From Mycolicibacterium gadium (GTDB lineage Bacteria; Actinomycetota; Actinomycetes; Mycobacteriales; Mycobacteriaceae), in assembly GCF_010728925.1 (NCBI RefSeq), contig NZ_AP022608.1, positions 1,178,001 through 1,242,000 on the forward strand: DNA of 64,000 bases, given 5' to 3'. Shown here in pieces: positions 1 to 11,442 of this stretch (positions are counted from its first letter, which is position 1; the number at the start of each line of letters is the position of its first letter). The notes under the pieces were generated by a model, which saw only the letters and a list, made by a program, of their open reading frames with translations, made no database searches and had not been told where the DNA came from. A program made the position numbers and the translations under genes.

Positions 1-114
1 GATCGTTGCGGTGAAGTGGTAGCAGCTCCACTCCACGACGGGAGGCCTTCACCTATCAACGACCGCTACAGCGTGTCGTCACAATTCCTCAACCAACCTG
101 CCTGGGCAGTACAA
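1..114. other. Unassigned flank upstream of lipL stop
   Basis: No gene could be recognised in these bases. Open frames cross them, but none shows a start, ribosome site or familiar motif. The base composition is slightly less GC rich than the genes beside it. It may belong to a feature that lies mostly outside the window. Confidence 0.3.
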
Positions 115-1386
115 CTAGCCCGCGACGGACCGGGTGACCTTCTTGTACGGCGCGCCGAGCGCGGGCATCGTCTCGTATCCACGTTTACGGGCGCGGGCGG
201 CATCCCGGCGGATCAGCGTCTGCAGCCCCGCGAACGTCGCCTGATCGAGCACCATCCGTGTCAGCAGGCGGTTGTGCACGAACCCGAACGACATCCCCGT
301 CTCCGGGTCCGCCCAACCCACCGATCCGGCCAGCCCCGCATGCCCGAAGCCCGGCATCACACCGGGGATCGGCACCGAGTGGTAACCGAGGTGGAACGAC
401 AGCGGCACCCAGATGTTGCGGTCCGGCGCGAAGCTCGGCTCGCCGGCAAGGCCCTCGGCACGCTCGCGCGACAGCAGTTGCGTGCCGTCGACACGGCCGC
501 CGTTGGCGATGGCGGCGTACAACTTGGCCAGGGCGCGCGCGGTGGCCACGCCGTTCGCGGCAGGGATCTCGGCGTCCAGGAACGGTGTGTCCCCCTGGAC
601 GACGGCCTTCATACCCGGGAAGTACATCGATCCGAACACGCCGGAGACCCCCATGGCGGCGATCCGGGGCGCCACGAAGTTGAACACCGGATTGCTCAAA
701 GTGCCCTGGGGCGCCAGGATTTGCGCGGCACGAGTCGGCGCGGTGGCCGGCGGCCGGCCCAGGTGCAGCCCGTCGGTGTTCAGGGGTTCGGCCAGTTCCT
801 CACGGATCAGGTCCCGCATGCCCTTGCCGGTGATGGCGCGGCCGAGCCCCGACATCAGCCAGCCGTAGGTGAGCGCGTGATACGCCTGATGGCCGTACAG
901 CAGCTTGTTCACCGGCGCGGCGGCGATCCGCCGCTCCATCGCGTGGTGGTCGAGCAGTTCGGCCTTGCTGACCCCGTTGAGATGCGACAAGCCCGCGCGG
1001 TGTCGCATGACGTCGCGCACCGTGATGTCGGCCTTGCCGTTCTGGCCGAACTCGGGCCAGTATTCGCTGACGGGCATGTCGTAGTCGATCAGGCCGCGGT
1101 CGGCGAGCCGATGGATCACCGTCGACGCCAGACCCTTGGTGACCGAGAAGACCATGGTGCCGGTGTCGGCTGTCCAGTACTCAGTGCCGCGTCGGTCCGA
1201 GTAGCCGGTCCACACATCGACCACGGGCTCGCCGTGCAAGTAGACGGAGAGGGCACCACCGCCGAATCGCTTACCGGGGAACAGCTTCGAGAAGGCCCGC
1301 AGAGTGCAAGCAAAGTTCGAATCCGCCGCGCCCTGAACCCTGTGCGGAAGCGCTGCGCTGCGCCCCGCGGATTTGACACCCGTCAC
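115..1386 (-). CDS. lipL: Class C beta-lactamase-fold esterase/lipase, LipL-like
   Basis: Serine esterase of family VIII, expected to hydrolyse short acyl esters or lipids. The 423-residue protein has the beta-lactamase SxxK motif as SVTK at residues 81-84 (Ser81 nucleophile, Lys84 base), a Tyr-Gly-Trp near 176 that fits the second catalytic motif, and a C-terminal HAGLAG segment. Length matches the LipL family (about 429 residues in M. tuberculosis). The start is a GTG without an obvious Shine-Dalgarno. A -10-like TAAATT just upstream suggests a leaderless or very short leader. It follows meaB on the same strand, as Rv1497 follows Rv1496. The substrate cannot be told from sequence. Confidence 0.85.
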   Translation of the reverse strand: MTGVKSAGRSAALPHRVQGAADSNFACTLRAFSKLFPGKRFGGGALSVYLHGEPVVDVWTGYSDRRGTEYWTADTGTMVFSVTKGLASTVIHRLADRGLIDYDMPVSEYWPEFGQNGKADITVRDVMRHRAGLSHLNGVSKAELLDHHAMERRIAAAPVNKLLYGHQAYHALTYGWLMSGLGRAITGKGMRDLIREELAEPLNTDGLHLGRPPATAPTRAAQILAPQGTLSNPVFNFVAPRIAAMGVSGVFGSMYFPGMKAVVQGDTPFLDAEIPAANGVATARALAKLYAAIANGGRVDGTQLLSRERAEGLAGEPSFAPDRNIWVPLSFHLGYHSVPIPGVMPGFGHAGLAGSVGWADPETGMSFGFVHNRLLTRMVLDQATFAGLQTLIRRDAARARKRGYETMPALGAPYKKVTRSVAG

Positions 1387-1395
1387 AATGCATAC

Positions 1396-1401
1396 AATTT
1401 A
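1396..1401 (-). promoter_or_regulatory. Candidate -10 box for lipL
   Basis: On the minus strand TAAATT fits the mycobacterial TANNNT -10 pattern. It lies about nine bases before the GTG start, so a transcript would begin at or next to the start codon. No convincing -35 was found. Confidence 0.35.
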
Positions 1402-1445
1402 CCTGTAGCCCCGGCAAATAAACCGGGTGTTACCGAAAAGTTAGG

Positions 1446-2423
1446 TTAGCGCACGTCAGACGCGTCCAGGATCTGTTGCGCAGCAAGCGCGGGCGTCAGC
1501 TCTCCATCGCGGACCTTGCGCTCGACTTCGGCCCGGATCTCCTTAACCGCGGGATGCGACAGCACACGGTCCAGCACGGCGTCGCGGACCATCGACCACG
1601 TCCACTCGACCTGCTGGGTGCGCCTGCGGGCCTCGAACTCACCGGCCGCGGTCAACACCTCGCGGTGCTTCAGCACCGTGTCCCACAGCTCGACCAGGCC
1701 GTCGCCGGTCAGTGCGCTCATGGTGAGAACCGGTGGGCGCCATAATGTTTCGCGTGGGTAGATCAGCCTGATCGCACCGGTCAGTTCGCGCGCGGCCGCC
1801 TTCGCCTCCAAGGCATGCTCGCCGTCGGCCTTGTTCACCACCACGATGTCGGCGAGCTCCAGCACGCCCTTCTTGATGCCCTGGAGCTGGTCGCCGGTGC
1901 GCGCCAAAGTCAGAAACACGAAGGTGTCCACCATGTTGGCGACGGTCACCTCCGACTGCCCGACACCCACCGTCTCCACCAGGATGACGTCGAACCCGGC
2001 GGCCTCGAGCAGCACGATCGTTTCGCGGGTGGCCCTGGCGACCCCGCCCAGCGTGCCGGACGTCGGCGAGGGGCGAATGTACGCGTCGGGGTGCACCGCC
2101 AATTTCGCCATACGGGTCTTGTCCCCGAGGATGGAGCCACCGGTCCGCGTCGACGACGGGTCGACCGCCAGCACCGCGACGCGGTGCCCCTGCTCGATCA
2201 GGTGCATACCGAGCGCTTCGATGGTCGTCGACTTGCCGACACCCGGCACGCCGGTGATCCCGACACGCATGGCATCACCGGACTCGGCCATCAGCTGAAG
2301 CAGCAATTGCTGCGCCTGCTCGCGGTGGTCGGTGCGGGTGGACTCGACGAGCGTGATGGCCTTCGGGAGCGCCGCTCGGTCGCGGTTTTTCACTGCAGTG
2401 GCCAGGTCCTGGATGGCGTTCAT
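1446..2423 (-). CDS. meaB: Methylmalonyl-CoA mutase-associated GTPase MeaB
   Basis: G3E-family P-loop GTPase that chaperones methylmalonyl-CoA mutase by gating cobalamin loading and protecting or rescuing the enzyme. The 325-residue protein carries a Walker A motif GVPGVGKST near residue 58, a switch region with the ETVGVGQSE stretch, and an NKADG guanine-specificity motif. Length is normal for MeaB/ArgK. It lies 10 bp downstream of mutB on the same strand, so mutA-mutB-meaB is probably one operon, as in other mycobacteria. Older annotation called this family ArgK (arginine transport kinase); the context makes that reading unlikely. Confidence 0.95.
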   Translation of the reverse strand: MNAIQDLATAVKNRDRAALPKAITLVESTRTDHREQAQQLLLQLMAESGDAMRVGITGVPGVGKSTTIEALGMHLIEQGHRVAVLAVDPSSTRTGGSILGDKTRMAKLAVHPDAYIRPSPTSGTLGGVARATRETIVLLEAAGFDVILVETVGVGQSEVTVANMVDTFVFLTLARTGDQLQGIKKGVLELADIVVVNKADGEHALEAKAAARELTGAIRLIYPRETLWRPPVLTMSALTGDGLVELWDTVLKHREVLTAAGEFEARRRTQQVEWTWSMVRDAVLDRVLSHPAVKEIRAEVERKVRDGELTPALAAQQILDASDVR

Positions 2424-2433
2424 CTACTCAGGG

Positions 2434-4730
<2,297 letters not shown>

Positions 4731-4734
<4 letters not shown>

Positions 4735-6581
4735 GCCCCCAATCGGGTGAGAAGTGCCGACAGCGCGGCGATCGCGTCGATCTTGGCGGTTAGGTATTCA
4801 TCCGGCTTGTTGGCGGCTTCGGCGACCGCTTTTGCCGGACCGGCAAGGTAGATGTGCGAAACTCCGGCCCCGCGGGCGGCTTCCACCACGCCCGACGCCT
4901 CCTGCGCATAGCGGGCGTCGGTGCCGCAGATCACGGCGGCGACCGCTCCACCGGCATCGGAAACCGCTTGTGCGACACCCGCGGCGTCCAGCGGCCCAGG
5001 GTTGACGGCCTCGACACCGCCGGATGCCAGCAGATTCGCCGCGAACGTCGTGCGGATGTTGTGTTCGGACAGGGGGCCGATCGGCAGCAGCAACGCGGCG
5101 GGCCGCGAACCGTGCTCGGCGAGATAGGCGTCGGATCGATCCCGCAGTGCTTCGAAGCTCGCCGCGTAGCGTTGCACACCGGGAACCGGGTCGGACGGTG
5201 GCAACGGCATCTCCGAGAGGTTTGGATACTCGTTGACACCGGTGATCGCCGTACGACGGTGCGCGATGTCGTCGCGGCGTTTCTCGCTCACCTCCGCGAT
5301 CTGTGCGGCCAGATAATCGACCGAGGCAGTGAAACCGCCGCGGGATTCGATGTCGCGGAAGTGCTTCCACGCCTCCTCGGCGAGCGCGCGGGTGAGATCT
5401 TCGACGAACCACGACCCGCCGGCGGGGTCCAGAACACGCCCGATATGCGACTCCTCCAACAGCAACAGCTGGGTGTTGCGGGCCATCCGCCGCGCGAAAC
5501 TTGCTGCGGTGCCGGGCCATCCACCGGGGATGGCGCTATCGAAGGCATGGACCCGGACAGTGTCGGCTCCCCCGACGCCTGCCGCGAAGGCGGCGACTGT
5601 CGTGCGCAACATGTTCACCCACGGATCACGTTGAGCCATCATCGGTTGCGAGGTCACTGCGTGCACGGTCGCCGCGCCGGCGTCGGCCGCGCCGACCACC
5701 TCGGCCACCCGGGCCCACAGCTGTCGTGCGGCACGCAGTTTGGCGATCGTCATGAACTGGTCATCGTCGGCGGCGAACCTGAAACTGATCTGGCGCAACG
5801 CATCCGGCGCCGAGACTCCGCTCTGGACCAGCAGACGCAGATAGGTGACCCCCGCGGCGATGGCGCCCGTGAGTTCCCACGAAGCGCTGGCACCGAGATC
5901 GTGGAATGCCGGACCGTCGATCGTGATGGCCCGGACGCCCCCGCCGTAGGCGATCGTCTTCTCGACGGTGGCAACCACCTCGTCGGTTGACGGCGCCGCA
6001 CGGCCGCTGAGTGCCGCGGTCAGCGGGTCGGCACCGAGATCGACCGAAAGTCGCGCTCGCCGTTCGTCATCCAGATCGGTCACCAATGCCAGCACCGCAT
6101 CCGCGGCGGCGGTGAAGTCGGTGCCCGCGTCCAGCACCACGGGAACGAGTTCGAGAAATACGCCCTCGAGGAGCCGGTCGAGCTCATCGGCGCTCACGCC
6201 GGTGGGCCCGACATCGAGGATGAGTGCGCTGGTGCCCTCGGTGAGCGCGGCCAGCACCGCGCCGTTTCCGTCGACGACCGAGACCTGGCCCGGCACCGGA
6301 AACGCCTCGGCGACCTTCCAACCGGATTTGACGTCACGTAGACCATCGGACCCGCGAATGAAGGGCCAGCTGCCGGGCAGCGGCGCCTCGGGCTGGGAGT
6401 CGAGAATCGTGTACAGCGGCCGAATCGAAAAGCCTTCGTAGGTCGGTGAGTCGAGGAGTTGCTCAGGCGCCTCGCCGAGGTCGGCAGGATCGCGGCGGCT
6501 GCTCTTGGCAAGCACTCCGGCCACCGCGGCGCGCCATTGCTCGCGATCCGATTCAGACCCCGCAGATGTATCTACCGACAC
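4731..6581 (-). CDS. mutA: Methylmalonyl-CoA mutase small subunit
   Basis: Non-catalytic partner of MutB in the heterodimeric mutase. The 616-residue protein shares the MutB fold. Its C-terminal domain lacks the DxHxxG cobalamin-ligand motif (the equivalent region reads PIGPLSEHN), as expected for the small subunit. The frame is open for 18 codons further upstream. The GTG at 6581 is preferred because AGGAG sits seven bases before it on the minus strand and the predicted N-terminus (MSVD) matches the M. tuberculosis protein as remembered. First gene of the mutA-mutB-meaB operon, divergent from the VTT-family gene. Confidence 0.95.
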
Positions 6582-6719
6582 CGGCTTCTCCTGTTGTCGC
6601 GACGTGTGACCTCTGTGTCTAACACGACCGCTCACCAGGCTAAATGATCCCGGTCACGCGGTTGACCACCGGTCGGCGGACTCACGGCGTGCTGACCGGT
6701 GGCCGCAGGCCATGCAAAG

Positions 6720-6725
6720 TAGGCT
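6720..6725 (+). promoter_or_regulatory. Candidate -10 box for VTT-domain gene
   Basis: TAGGCT fits TANNNT and ends eight bases before the GTG at 6734, the spacing expected for a leaderless transcript. The region also separates this gene from the divergent mutA promoter. Read by eye only. Confidence 0.4.
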
Positions 6726-6733
6726 TGGCGGAC

Positions 6734-7477
6734 GTGAATACCGTCGTCAGCACCCTGCGCGCGCTGCGCGCCTCGGTGGTCGCCACGGCGGCCGCGGTGC
6801 CGCGGCGACGGGTGTTCGCGATCCTGACCGCGATTGTGATTCTTGTCGCAGTCGCGCTGCTGGTCCCTATGCCGAGCGCCCTTCAGCTGAGAGATTGGGC
6901 CAACTCCGTCGGCCCCTGGTTCCCGCTGGCGTTTCTGGGCGCGCACATCGTGGTGACGGTCTTTCCGTTCCCGCGTACGGCGTTCACGCTGGCCGCCGGC
7001 CTGTTGTTCGGACCGGTCCTCGGTATCCCGCTCGCGGTGTCGGCGGCTACCGTCAGCGCAGTCATCGCGCTGCTGCTGGTGCGCGCGGCCGGCTGGCAAC
7101 TCAACAGGCTGGTGCCCCATCCGAAGGTCGACGCGCTGGACGCCCGGTTGCGGGAACGCGGGTGGCCTGCCGTCGTGTCGATGCGGCTGATCCCCGCGGT
7201 GCCGTTCTCGGTGCTGAACTATGCGGCGGGGGCGTCGGGGGTTCGGGCCCTCCCTTACGCCTTCGCCACGCTGGCCGGGCTGATACCGGGCACCGCGGCC
7301 GTGGTGATCCTCGGTGACGCGCTCACCGGCAGCGTCAACCCACTACTGGTCCTGATCTCGTTCTGCACCGCATGCGTCGGTGTGGCCGGGCTCGCCTACG
7401 AGGTCCGCGCGCACCGCCGCGATCGCACTCACGATCAGACCACCCGCCCTCAGACCGAGGTCTCCTACCGGGAGTGA
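6734..7477 (+). CDS. VTT/TVP38 (DedA-like) membrane protein
   Basis: Polytopic inner-membrane protein of the SNARE-associated/VTT family (TVP38/TMEM64, DedA-like), homologous in place and sequence type to Rv1491c. Family members are lipid scramblases or undecaprenyl-phosphate flippases; the substrate here is unknown. About five or six hydrophobic segments are visible, starting near residue 25. The signature VTT-loop segment runs SMRLIPAVPFSVLNYAAG. The frame is open from an ATG at 6644, but the GTG at 6734 gives 247 residues and fits a leaderless promoter. Its 3' end overlaps the opposite-strand SPFH gene by 13 bp. Confidence 0.8.
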   Translation: MNTVVSTLRALRASVVATAAAVPRRRVFAILTAIVILVAVALLVPMPSALQLRDWANSVGPWFPLAFLGAHIVVTVFPFPRTAFTLAAGLLFGPVLGIPLAVSAATVSAVIALLLVRAAGWQLNRLVPHPKVDALDARLRERGWPAVVSMRLIPAVPFSVLNYAAGASGVRALPYAFATLAGLIPGTAAVVILGDALTGSVNPLLVLISFCTACVGVAGLAYEVRAHRRDRTHDQTTRPQTEVSYRE

Positions 7478-8682
7478 GCGCCGCCGCCGGGGCCCTGCGT
7501 CGACACGTTGTATTGCGAGGGCGGTTGCTGCTGCTGCGACAGCGGCGGGTATTGCGGCGGCGGATCGATCGCCCCGGCGACCGGCTTGCGCGCCTCGGCT
7601 TCGGCCTTCGCAACGGCCTGCGCGATCTCCGGATCGGTCTGGGTGTTGAACCAGGCGGCCACCTCGGCGGAATCGTCCTCAGGTGCAGGCAGATCCTCCT
7701 CGACCGGAGACGGCGTGTAACGGAACACCCCGTCGGAGCCGGGTGCGCCCAGCATCTTCGTGAAGCCCTCCAGCGCCGAGCCGAAGTCGCTAGGAACCAG
7801 CCAGACCTTGTTGGCTTCACCCTTGGCCATCTGCGGCAGGGTCTGCAGGTACTGGTAGGCGAGCATCTCCGGGGTCGGACGTCCGCGCTTGATCGCCGCG
7901 AACGTCTTCTCGATGGCCTTGGCCTGGCCTTGCGCCTGCAGATACGACGCGGCACGTTCACCCTGGGCACGCAGCATCCGGGACTGCCGGTCGGCCTCGG
8001 CGGCCAGGATGGCGGCCTGCTTGGCACCCTCGGCCGCCAGGATCTGGGCCTGTTTCTGACCCTCGGCCTGCTTGATCGACGCTTCGCGGTTGCCCTCTGC
8101 GGTCAGGATCATCGCGCGCTTCTCGCGGTCGGCGCGCATCTGCTTTTCCATCGAGTCCTGGATCGATGGCGGCGGATCGATGCTGCGCAGCTCGACACGC
8201 GCGACACGCAGCCCCCATCGACCGGTGGCTTCGTCGAGCACGCCGCGCAGCTGGCCGTTGATCGAGTCGCGGGAGGTGAGCGTCTGCTCGAGCGTCATCC
8301 CACCGACGACGTTGCGCAGGGTGGTGGTGGTCAGCTGCTCGACGCCGACGATGTAGTTGCTGATCTGGTAGACGGCGGCTTGTGGATTGGTGACCTGAAA
8401 GTAGACGACGGTGTCGATGTTCACCGTCAGGTTGTCCTCGGTGATCACCGGCTGGGGCGGGAAAGACACCACTCGCTCACGCAGGTCCACGCGCGCGCGG
8501 ATCCTGTCGATGAACGGCAGCAGCAGCGTCAGCTGTCCCGACACTGTCTTGCTGTAGCGGCCGAGCCGCTCGATGACCGCGGCCTCTGCCTGCGGGATCA
8601 ATGCGATGGACTTGGCGACGATGATGGCGGCGAACACCACCAGCACAGCCACCAGAATCAGGCCGGCGACGGCACCATCCAT
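7465..8682 (-). CDS. SPFH/band-7 (stomatin-like) membrane protein
   Basis: Membrane scaffold protein of the SPFH family (stomatin/HflK-like), equivalent to Rv1488. One N-terminal transmembrane helix (about residues 5-26) is followed by a band-7 domain. A long Ala/Glu-rich coiled segment with QAEGQKQAQ-type repeats (roughly residues 180-260) is next, then a Pro/Gln-rich low-complexity tail. It has 405 residues. The ATG start has GGGAAGGAA just upstream. It lies 32 bp downstream of an NfeD-like gene on the same strand. SPFH-NfeD pairs are common and are thought to organise membrane microdomains or membrane protease activity. No catalytic activity is expected from this subunit itself. Confidence 0.92.
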   Translation of the reverse strand: MDGAVAGLILVAVLVVFAAIIVAKSIALIPQAEAAVIERLGRYSKTVSGQLTLLLPFIDRIRARVDLRERVVSFPPQPVITEDNLTVNIDTVVYFQVTNPQAAVYQISNYIVGVEQLTTTTLRNVVGGMTLEQTLTSRDSINGQLRGVLDEATGRWGLRVARVELRSIDPPPSIQDSMEKQMRADREKRAMILTAEGNREASIKQAEGQKQAQILAAEGAKQAAILAAEADRQSRMLRAQGERAASYLQAQGQAKAIEKTFAAIKRGRPTPEMLAYQYLQTLPQMAKGEANKVWLVPSDFGSALEGFTKMLGAPGSDGVFRYTPSPVEEDLPAPEDDSAEVAAWFNTQTDPEIAQAVAKAEAEARKPVAGAIDPPPQYPPLSQQQQPPSQYNVSTQGPGGGAHSR

Positions 8683-8714
8683 GAAAAATTCCTTCCCTAG
8701 TTGTCCAGTGTTCT

Positions 8715-9146
8715 CTAGACGACTTTCTGGACGACGGCGGTAGCGCCGTCGATTTCGACGACAGTCACGTGGTCGCCGGGTTCGTAGACCTCGTTCTCGT
8801 TCAGCGGGCGCGCCGTCCAGATCTCGCCGTCGAGCTTCACCTGTCCCTCGTGGCGGCCGACCCGGTCGAGCACCAGCGCGCTCTTGCCCTCCAATGCCTT
8901 CGCGGGCTCGGGCAGCCCCTTGCCCGAATTGAAGTGCCTGCGCAGCGCAGGCCGTACCAGCACCAGGAGCAGCACGGATACGACCGCGAACACCGCGCCG
9001 TGGACCCACAGGTCGTCGAAGATGAGGCTGGATCCCGCGGCTGCGAGCGCGCCGCCGCCGAGCATGAGCAGGAACAGGTCGCCGGTCAGCGCCTCGGCCC
9101 CGGCGAGGGCCAGCGCGGCGATTAGCCAGATCAACGCAGCAGGCAT
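8715..9146 (-). CDS. NfeD-like membrane protein (OB-fold C-terminus)
   Basis: Short NfeD-family protein of 143 residues, equivalent to Rv1487, and partner of the adjacent SPFH protein. Three or four hydrophobic segments occupy the first half. The second half is a soluble OB-fold-like beta domain containing VGRHEGQVKLDGEIWTARP. The N-terminal serine-protease (ClpP-like) domain found in long NfeD proteins is absent, so this is the short, non-protease form. The pair is probably cotranscribed from the gap before 9205, which is shared with the divergent Rv1486c-like gene. Confidence 0.9.
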   Translation of the reverse strand: MPAALIWLIAALALAGAEALTGDLFLLMLGGGALAAAGSSLIFDDLWVHGAVFAVVSVLLLVLVRPALRRHFNSGKGLPEPAKALEGKSALVLDRVGRHEGQVKLDGEIWTARPLNENEVYEPGDHVTVVEIDGATAVVQKVV

Positions 9147-9190
9147 ACAGCCAGCCTAGCGCGTAGCCGACCCGATGAGCGGCTAACAAC

Positions 9191-9196
9191 TACACT
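9191..9196 (+). promoter_or_regulatory. Candidate -10 box for Rv1486c-like gene
   Basis: TACACT matches TANNNT and ends nine bases before the ATG at 9206. There is no purine-rich ribosome site in between, so a leaderless or near-leaderless transcript is likely. Confidence 0.4.
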
Positions 9197-9205
9197 GCGG
9201 GAATC

Positions 9206-10066
9206 ATGTGGTGTCCCAGTGTTTCGTTGTCGGTGTGGGCGAATGCGTGGCTTGCCGGAGCCGCTGCGCCCGACGATGTCCTGGATGCGCTATCTCAATG
9301 GGCGCCAAGACATTCCGTCACCGCCTATGACTCGGTGGCGGCCGGGCGTACCGGCCTGCCCTGGCCGGATCTGACCGACGCGGGCGCGGTCTCACTGTTG
9401 CAGACGCTGCGCACCTCGGTGGGCCGAACCAGCGGAACACCGGCGCTGGGTGTTGCCCTGCCGGTCCCCGGCGATGTCCGCGGACTCCCTGCGGGCACGC
9501 AATTTCAGCGCGACGCCGTGGCCGCGGGCGAGGCGCTCATCGTGGCGGGTGACCCAGCCCAGGCCATCGGCCTCGTGCCCGACTTCGAATACCCCGATGT
9601 CGCCGAAGACGAAGACCAACCCGATCTCGAAGCCGATCCGTCTGCGCTGTCGTGGACGGTGTATTCGGTGCCCGGTGCGGTGCCCCTCGAGGGGAGCGAC
9701 CTCGGCGAGGCGGAATACACCATGCGCTCCGCGGTCCGCTCCGCAGCCGACGCACTCGGCGCACTGCACGCCGAAGCGGCGGGCGCCGAGATCGAGGACC
9801 CGCGCAGTCTCGTTGAGCAGGTCGTGGAATCTGAACGGCGGCACAGTATTCCGGATCATGCACCCACTCGGGCGCTGCGGGTGCTGGAGAACGCGGCATA
9901 TATCGACGCGATCATCACCGTGAGCTCAGGCTTGATCCCGATCGGGCTCAACAGCTCCGCGGACGTGCAGACGGCCAGCGCAGCGCTGCGACCGCTGAAC
10001 GGCGTCGTGCGGTCGGCACGCTTGGCTGCCGTCAGCGCGATACTGCACGCCGCCTGGCAACGCTGA
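9206..10066 (+). CDS. Conserved mycobacterial protein of unknown function (Rv1486c-like)
   Basis: A 286-residue, mostly acidic protein without signal peptide, membrane helix or recognisable catalytic motif. Position and direction match Rv1486c, also uncharacterised. Visible features are an N-terminal small-residue-rich segment, an acidic linker around residues 132-148 ([15 protein letters not shown]), and a C-terminal helical part. The composition suggests a soluble cytoplasmic protein. It lies between the NfeD/SPFH pair and the small secreted protein, and ends 11 bp before the convergent stop. No function can be assigned. Confidence 0.8.
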   Translation: MWCPSVSLSVWANAWLAGAAAPDDVLDALSQWAPRHSVTAYDSVAAGRTGLPWPDLTDAGAVSLLQTLRTSVGRTSGTPALGVALPVPGDVRGLPAGTQFQRDAVAAGEALIVAGDPAQAIGLVPDFEYPDVAEDEDQPDLEADPSALSWTVYSVPGAVPLEGSDLGEAEYTMRSAVRSAADALGALHAEAAGAEIEDPRSLVEQVVESERRHSIPDHAPTRALRVLENAAYIDAIITVSSGLIPIGLNSSADVQTASAALRPLNGVVRSARLAAVSAILHAAWQR

Positions 10067-10077
10067 GCGCGCCGCAC

Positions 10078-10338
10078 TCACCACCGCCACGGCCACCAGT
10101 GCCGGGGGTAGCCGTACCCGAACACCGGACCGCGGTAACCGTCGAATCCGCGGCCGTAACCGGGTCCGCCGTATCCATGTCCGCCGTATCCGTGGCCACC
10201 GTGGCCGTAGGCGGCCGGAATCGTCACGGCGGGCGAGGCGGACGCCGGTGCCGCCGCGGCGACGGGGGCGGCCGCGATGGTCAACGCCGCAGCGCCCGCG
10301 ACGACACCGGCCACCATTCGTGTGCACACTGATCGCAT
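10078..10338 (-). CDS. Small secreted glycine/tyrosine-rich protein
   Basis: An 86-residue protein with a clear Sec signal peptide: positive start (MRSVCTR), hydrophobic core, then an Ala-rich cleavage region near residues 28-32. The mature part begins with an Ala/Pro stretch and then has tandem HGYGG-type units (residues about 45-62) and a C-terminus rich in Tyr, Arg and Trp (HWWPWRW). A good ribosome site (AAGGAG) precedes the ATG. No enzymatic domain is present. The His/Gly/Tyr repeats could bind metals or associate with the wall, but that is inference. It sits between the hemH end and the Rv1486c-like gene. Confidence 0.8.
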   Translation of the reverse strand: MRSVCTRMVAGVVAGAAALTIAAAPVAAAAPASASPAVTIPAAYGHGGHGYGGHGYGGPGYGRGFDGYRGPVFGYGYPRHWWPWRW

Positions 10339-10397
10339 CGCGAAACTCCTTCGAGCATCTATGTTTCTCTTGCTCTTCCAGGGTTGCGCGCCGACCG

Positions 10398-10415
10398 TCC
10401 CGTGTCCTTGCGGGA
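10398..10415 (-). terminator. Weak hairpin downstream of hemH
   Basis: TCCCG and CGGGA flank an eight-base loop about 23 bp beyond the hemH stop, between it and the next gene on the same strand. There is no U-tract. It could end the fabG1-inhA-hemH transcript, but a five-base stem occurs easily by chance at this GC content. Confidence 0.25.
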
Positions 10416-10437
10416 GACACCCAATACTGGACTCCGG

Positions 10438-11439
10438 CTACCTGCTAACGCACTGAGGTGTGCAAACCACCCCGTCAATCGAGAAGCCCTGTAGCGGCGG
10501 GGATTCCGGATCCGGCACCCGAACGGGATCGCGGTCGTTGCGCAGTTCGTCGAGGAGATCGGCCACCACATGCGCGAGGTGCGCGTTCGGCGTCGAAGCC
10601 CTGGCGAACGCGATGCGCGAGTCTTGCGCCTGCAGCCTGAGTTCGTGGTCCAGATCCCACACCACCTCGATGTGATCCGCGACGAAGCCGATCGGGCATA
10701 CGATCACCGCATCCGTCCCGGCCTCGACGAGCGCGGCGAGGTGATCGCCGATGTCGGGTTCCAGCCAGGGTACCTGTGGTGGCCCCGAGCGCGACTGCCA
10801 GACCTGGTCGTAGTCGTCGTATCCCGCCGCGGCCGCGACGAGCTTGGCGGCGTGCGCGACCTGTCGCGCGTAAAGGTCTGTGCCACAACGAGAACTGCTG
10901 GCCAGTGGAATGGAATGGGCGGTGAACACCAACCGCGCATGGTCGGGCACCGTCTGCGCAGCGGCGGTGATCGCGTCGCTGAACATCTTCACGAACAGCG
11001 GATGGTCGTAATACTGACGCAGTTTCACCAGCCGCGGCGCATTCACACCCGCGGCCTGCCTGGCCCTCGCGATGTCCTCGACGTACTGGGTGCAACCCGA
11101 GTAGCCGCCCCAGGCCGAGGTCGCGAAGACGGCGGCGTTGCGCACGCCGTCGGACGCCATCACCGCAACGGCGTCTTCGACGTAGGGCTCCCAGTTCCGG
11201 TTGCCGAAGTAGACCGGCAGGTCGATCAGACCGCGCAACTCGTCGATCAGTGCGCGGTTGATGCCGTTGATCGGTGACACGCCACCGAAATGCTGGTAGT
11301 GCTCGGCAACGGAAGCCAGCCGCTCGGGTGGTATCCCCCGGCCCCTGGTGACGTTCTCGAGGAACGGCATCACCTGGTCCGGCCCCTCCGGCCCACCGAA
11401 CGACAGCAGCAGGACGGCGTCGAAACCCGAGTTGTCCAT
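10438..11439 (-). CDS. hemH: Ferrochelatase (coproporphyrin type)
   Basis: Inserts iron into the porphyrin in the last part of heme synthesis; actinobacterial members act on coproporphyrin III. The 333-residue protein begins [15 protein letters not shown], has the metal-site histidine in TAHSIP (His175), and ends with a Cys-x3-Cys pair (Cys326, Cys330). M. tuberculosis ferrochelatase has been reported to carry a [2Fe-2S] cluster held by cysteines, mostly near its C-terminus. The pair here could be part of such a site, but the four ligands cannot be assigned by eye. It starts 3 bp after the inhA stop and so belongs to the fabG1-inhA-hemH operon (hemZ in older mycobacterial naming). Confidence 0.95.
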   Translation of the reverse strand: MDNSGFDAVLLLSFGGPEGPDQVMPFLENVTRGRGIPPERLASVAEHYQHFGGVSPINGINRALIDELRGLIDLPVYFGNRNWEPYVEDAVAVMASDGVRNAAVFATSAWGGYSGCTQYVEDIARARQAAGVNAPRLVKLRQYYDHPLFVKMFSDAITAAAQTVPDHARLVFTAHSIPLASSSRCGTDLYARQVAHAAKLVAAAAGYDDYDQVWQSRSGPPQVPWLEPDIGDHLAALVEAGTDAVIVCPIGFVADHIEVVWDLDHELRLQAQDSRIAFARASTPNAHLAHVVADLLDELRNDRDPVRVPDPESPPLQGFSIDGVVCTPQCVSR

Positions 11440-11442
11440 GCC

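Noticed and set aside
1410..1427. CCCGG...CCGGG hairpin between meaB and lipL
   Set aside because: The stem is only five bases with an AT-rich loop and lies inside the presumed lipL promoter. Not enough to call a terminator.
16..1449. Long plus-strand open frame of 477 codons
   Set aside because: It lies antisense to lipL, which has clear SxxK esterase motifs. Its own translation is Arg/Gly/His-rich with no domain and it has no ribosome site. GC-rich antisense frames are common in mycobacteria.
8683..9189. Upstream extension of the SPFH gene through the NfeD gene
   Set aside because: The extension reads through the NfeD gene in another frame and is low complexity. A good ribosome site and the family N-terminus place the start at 8682.
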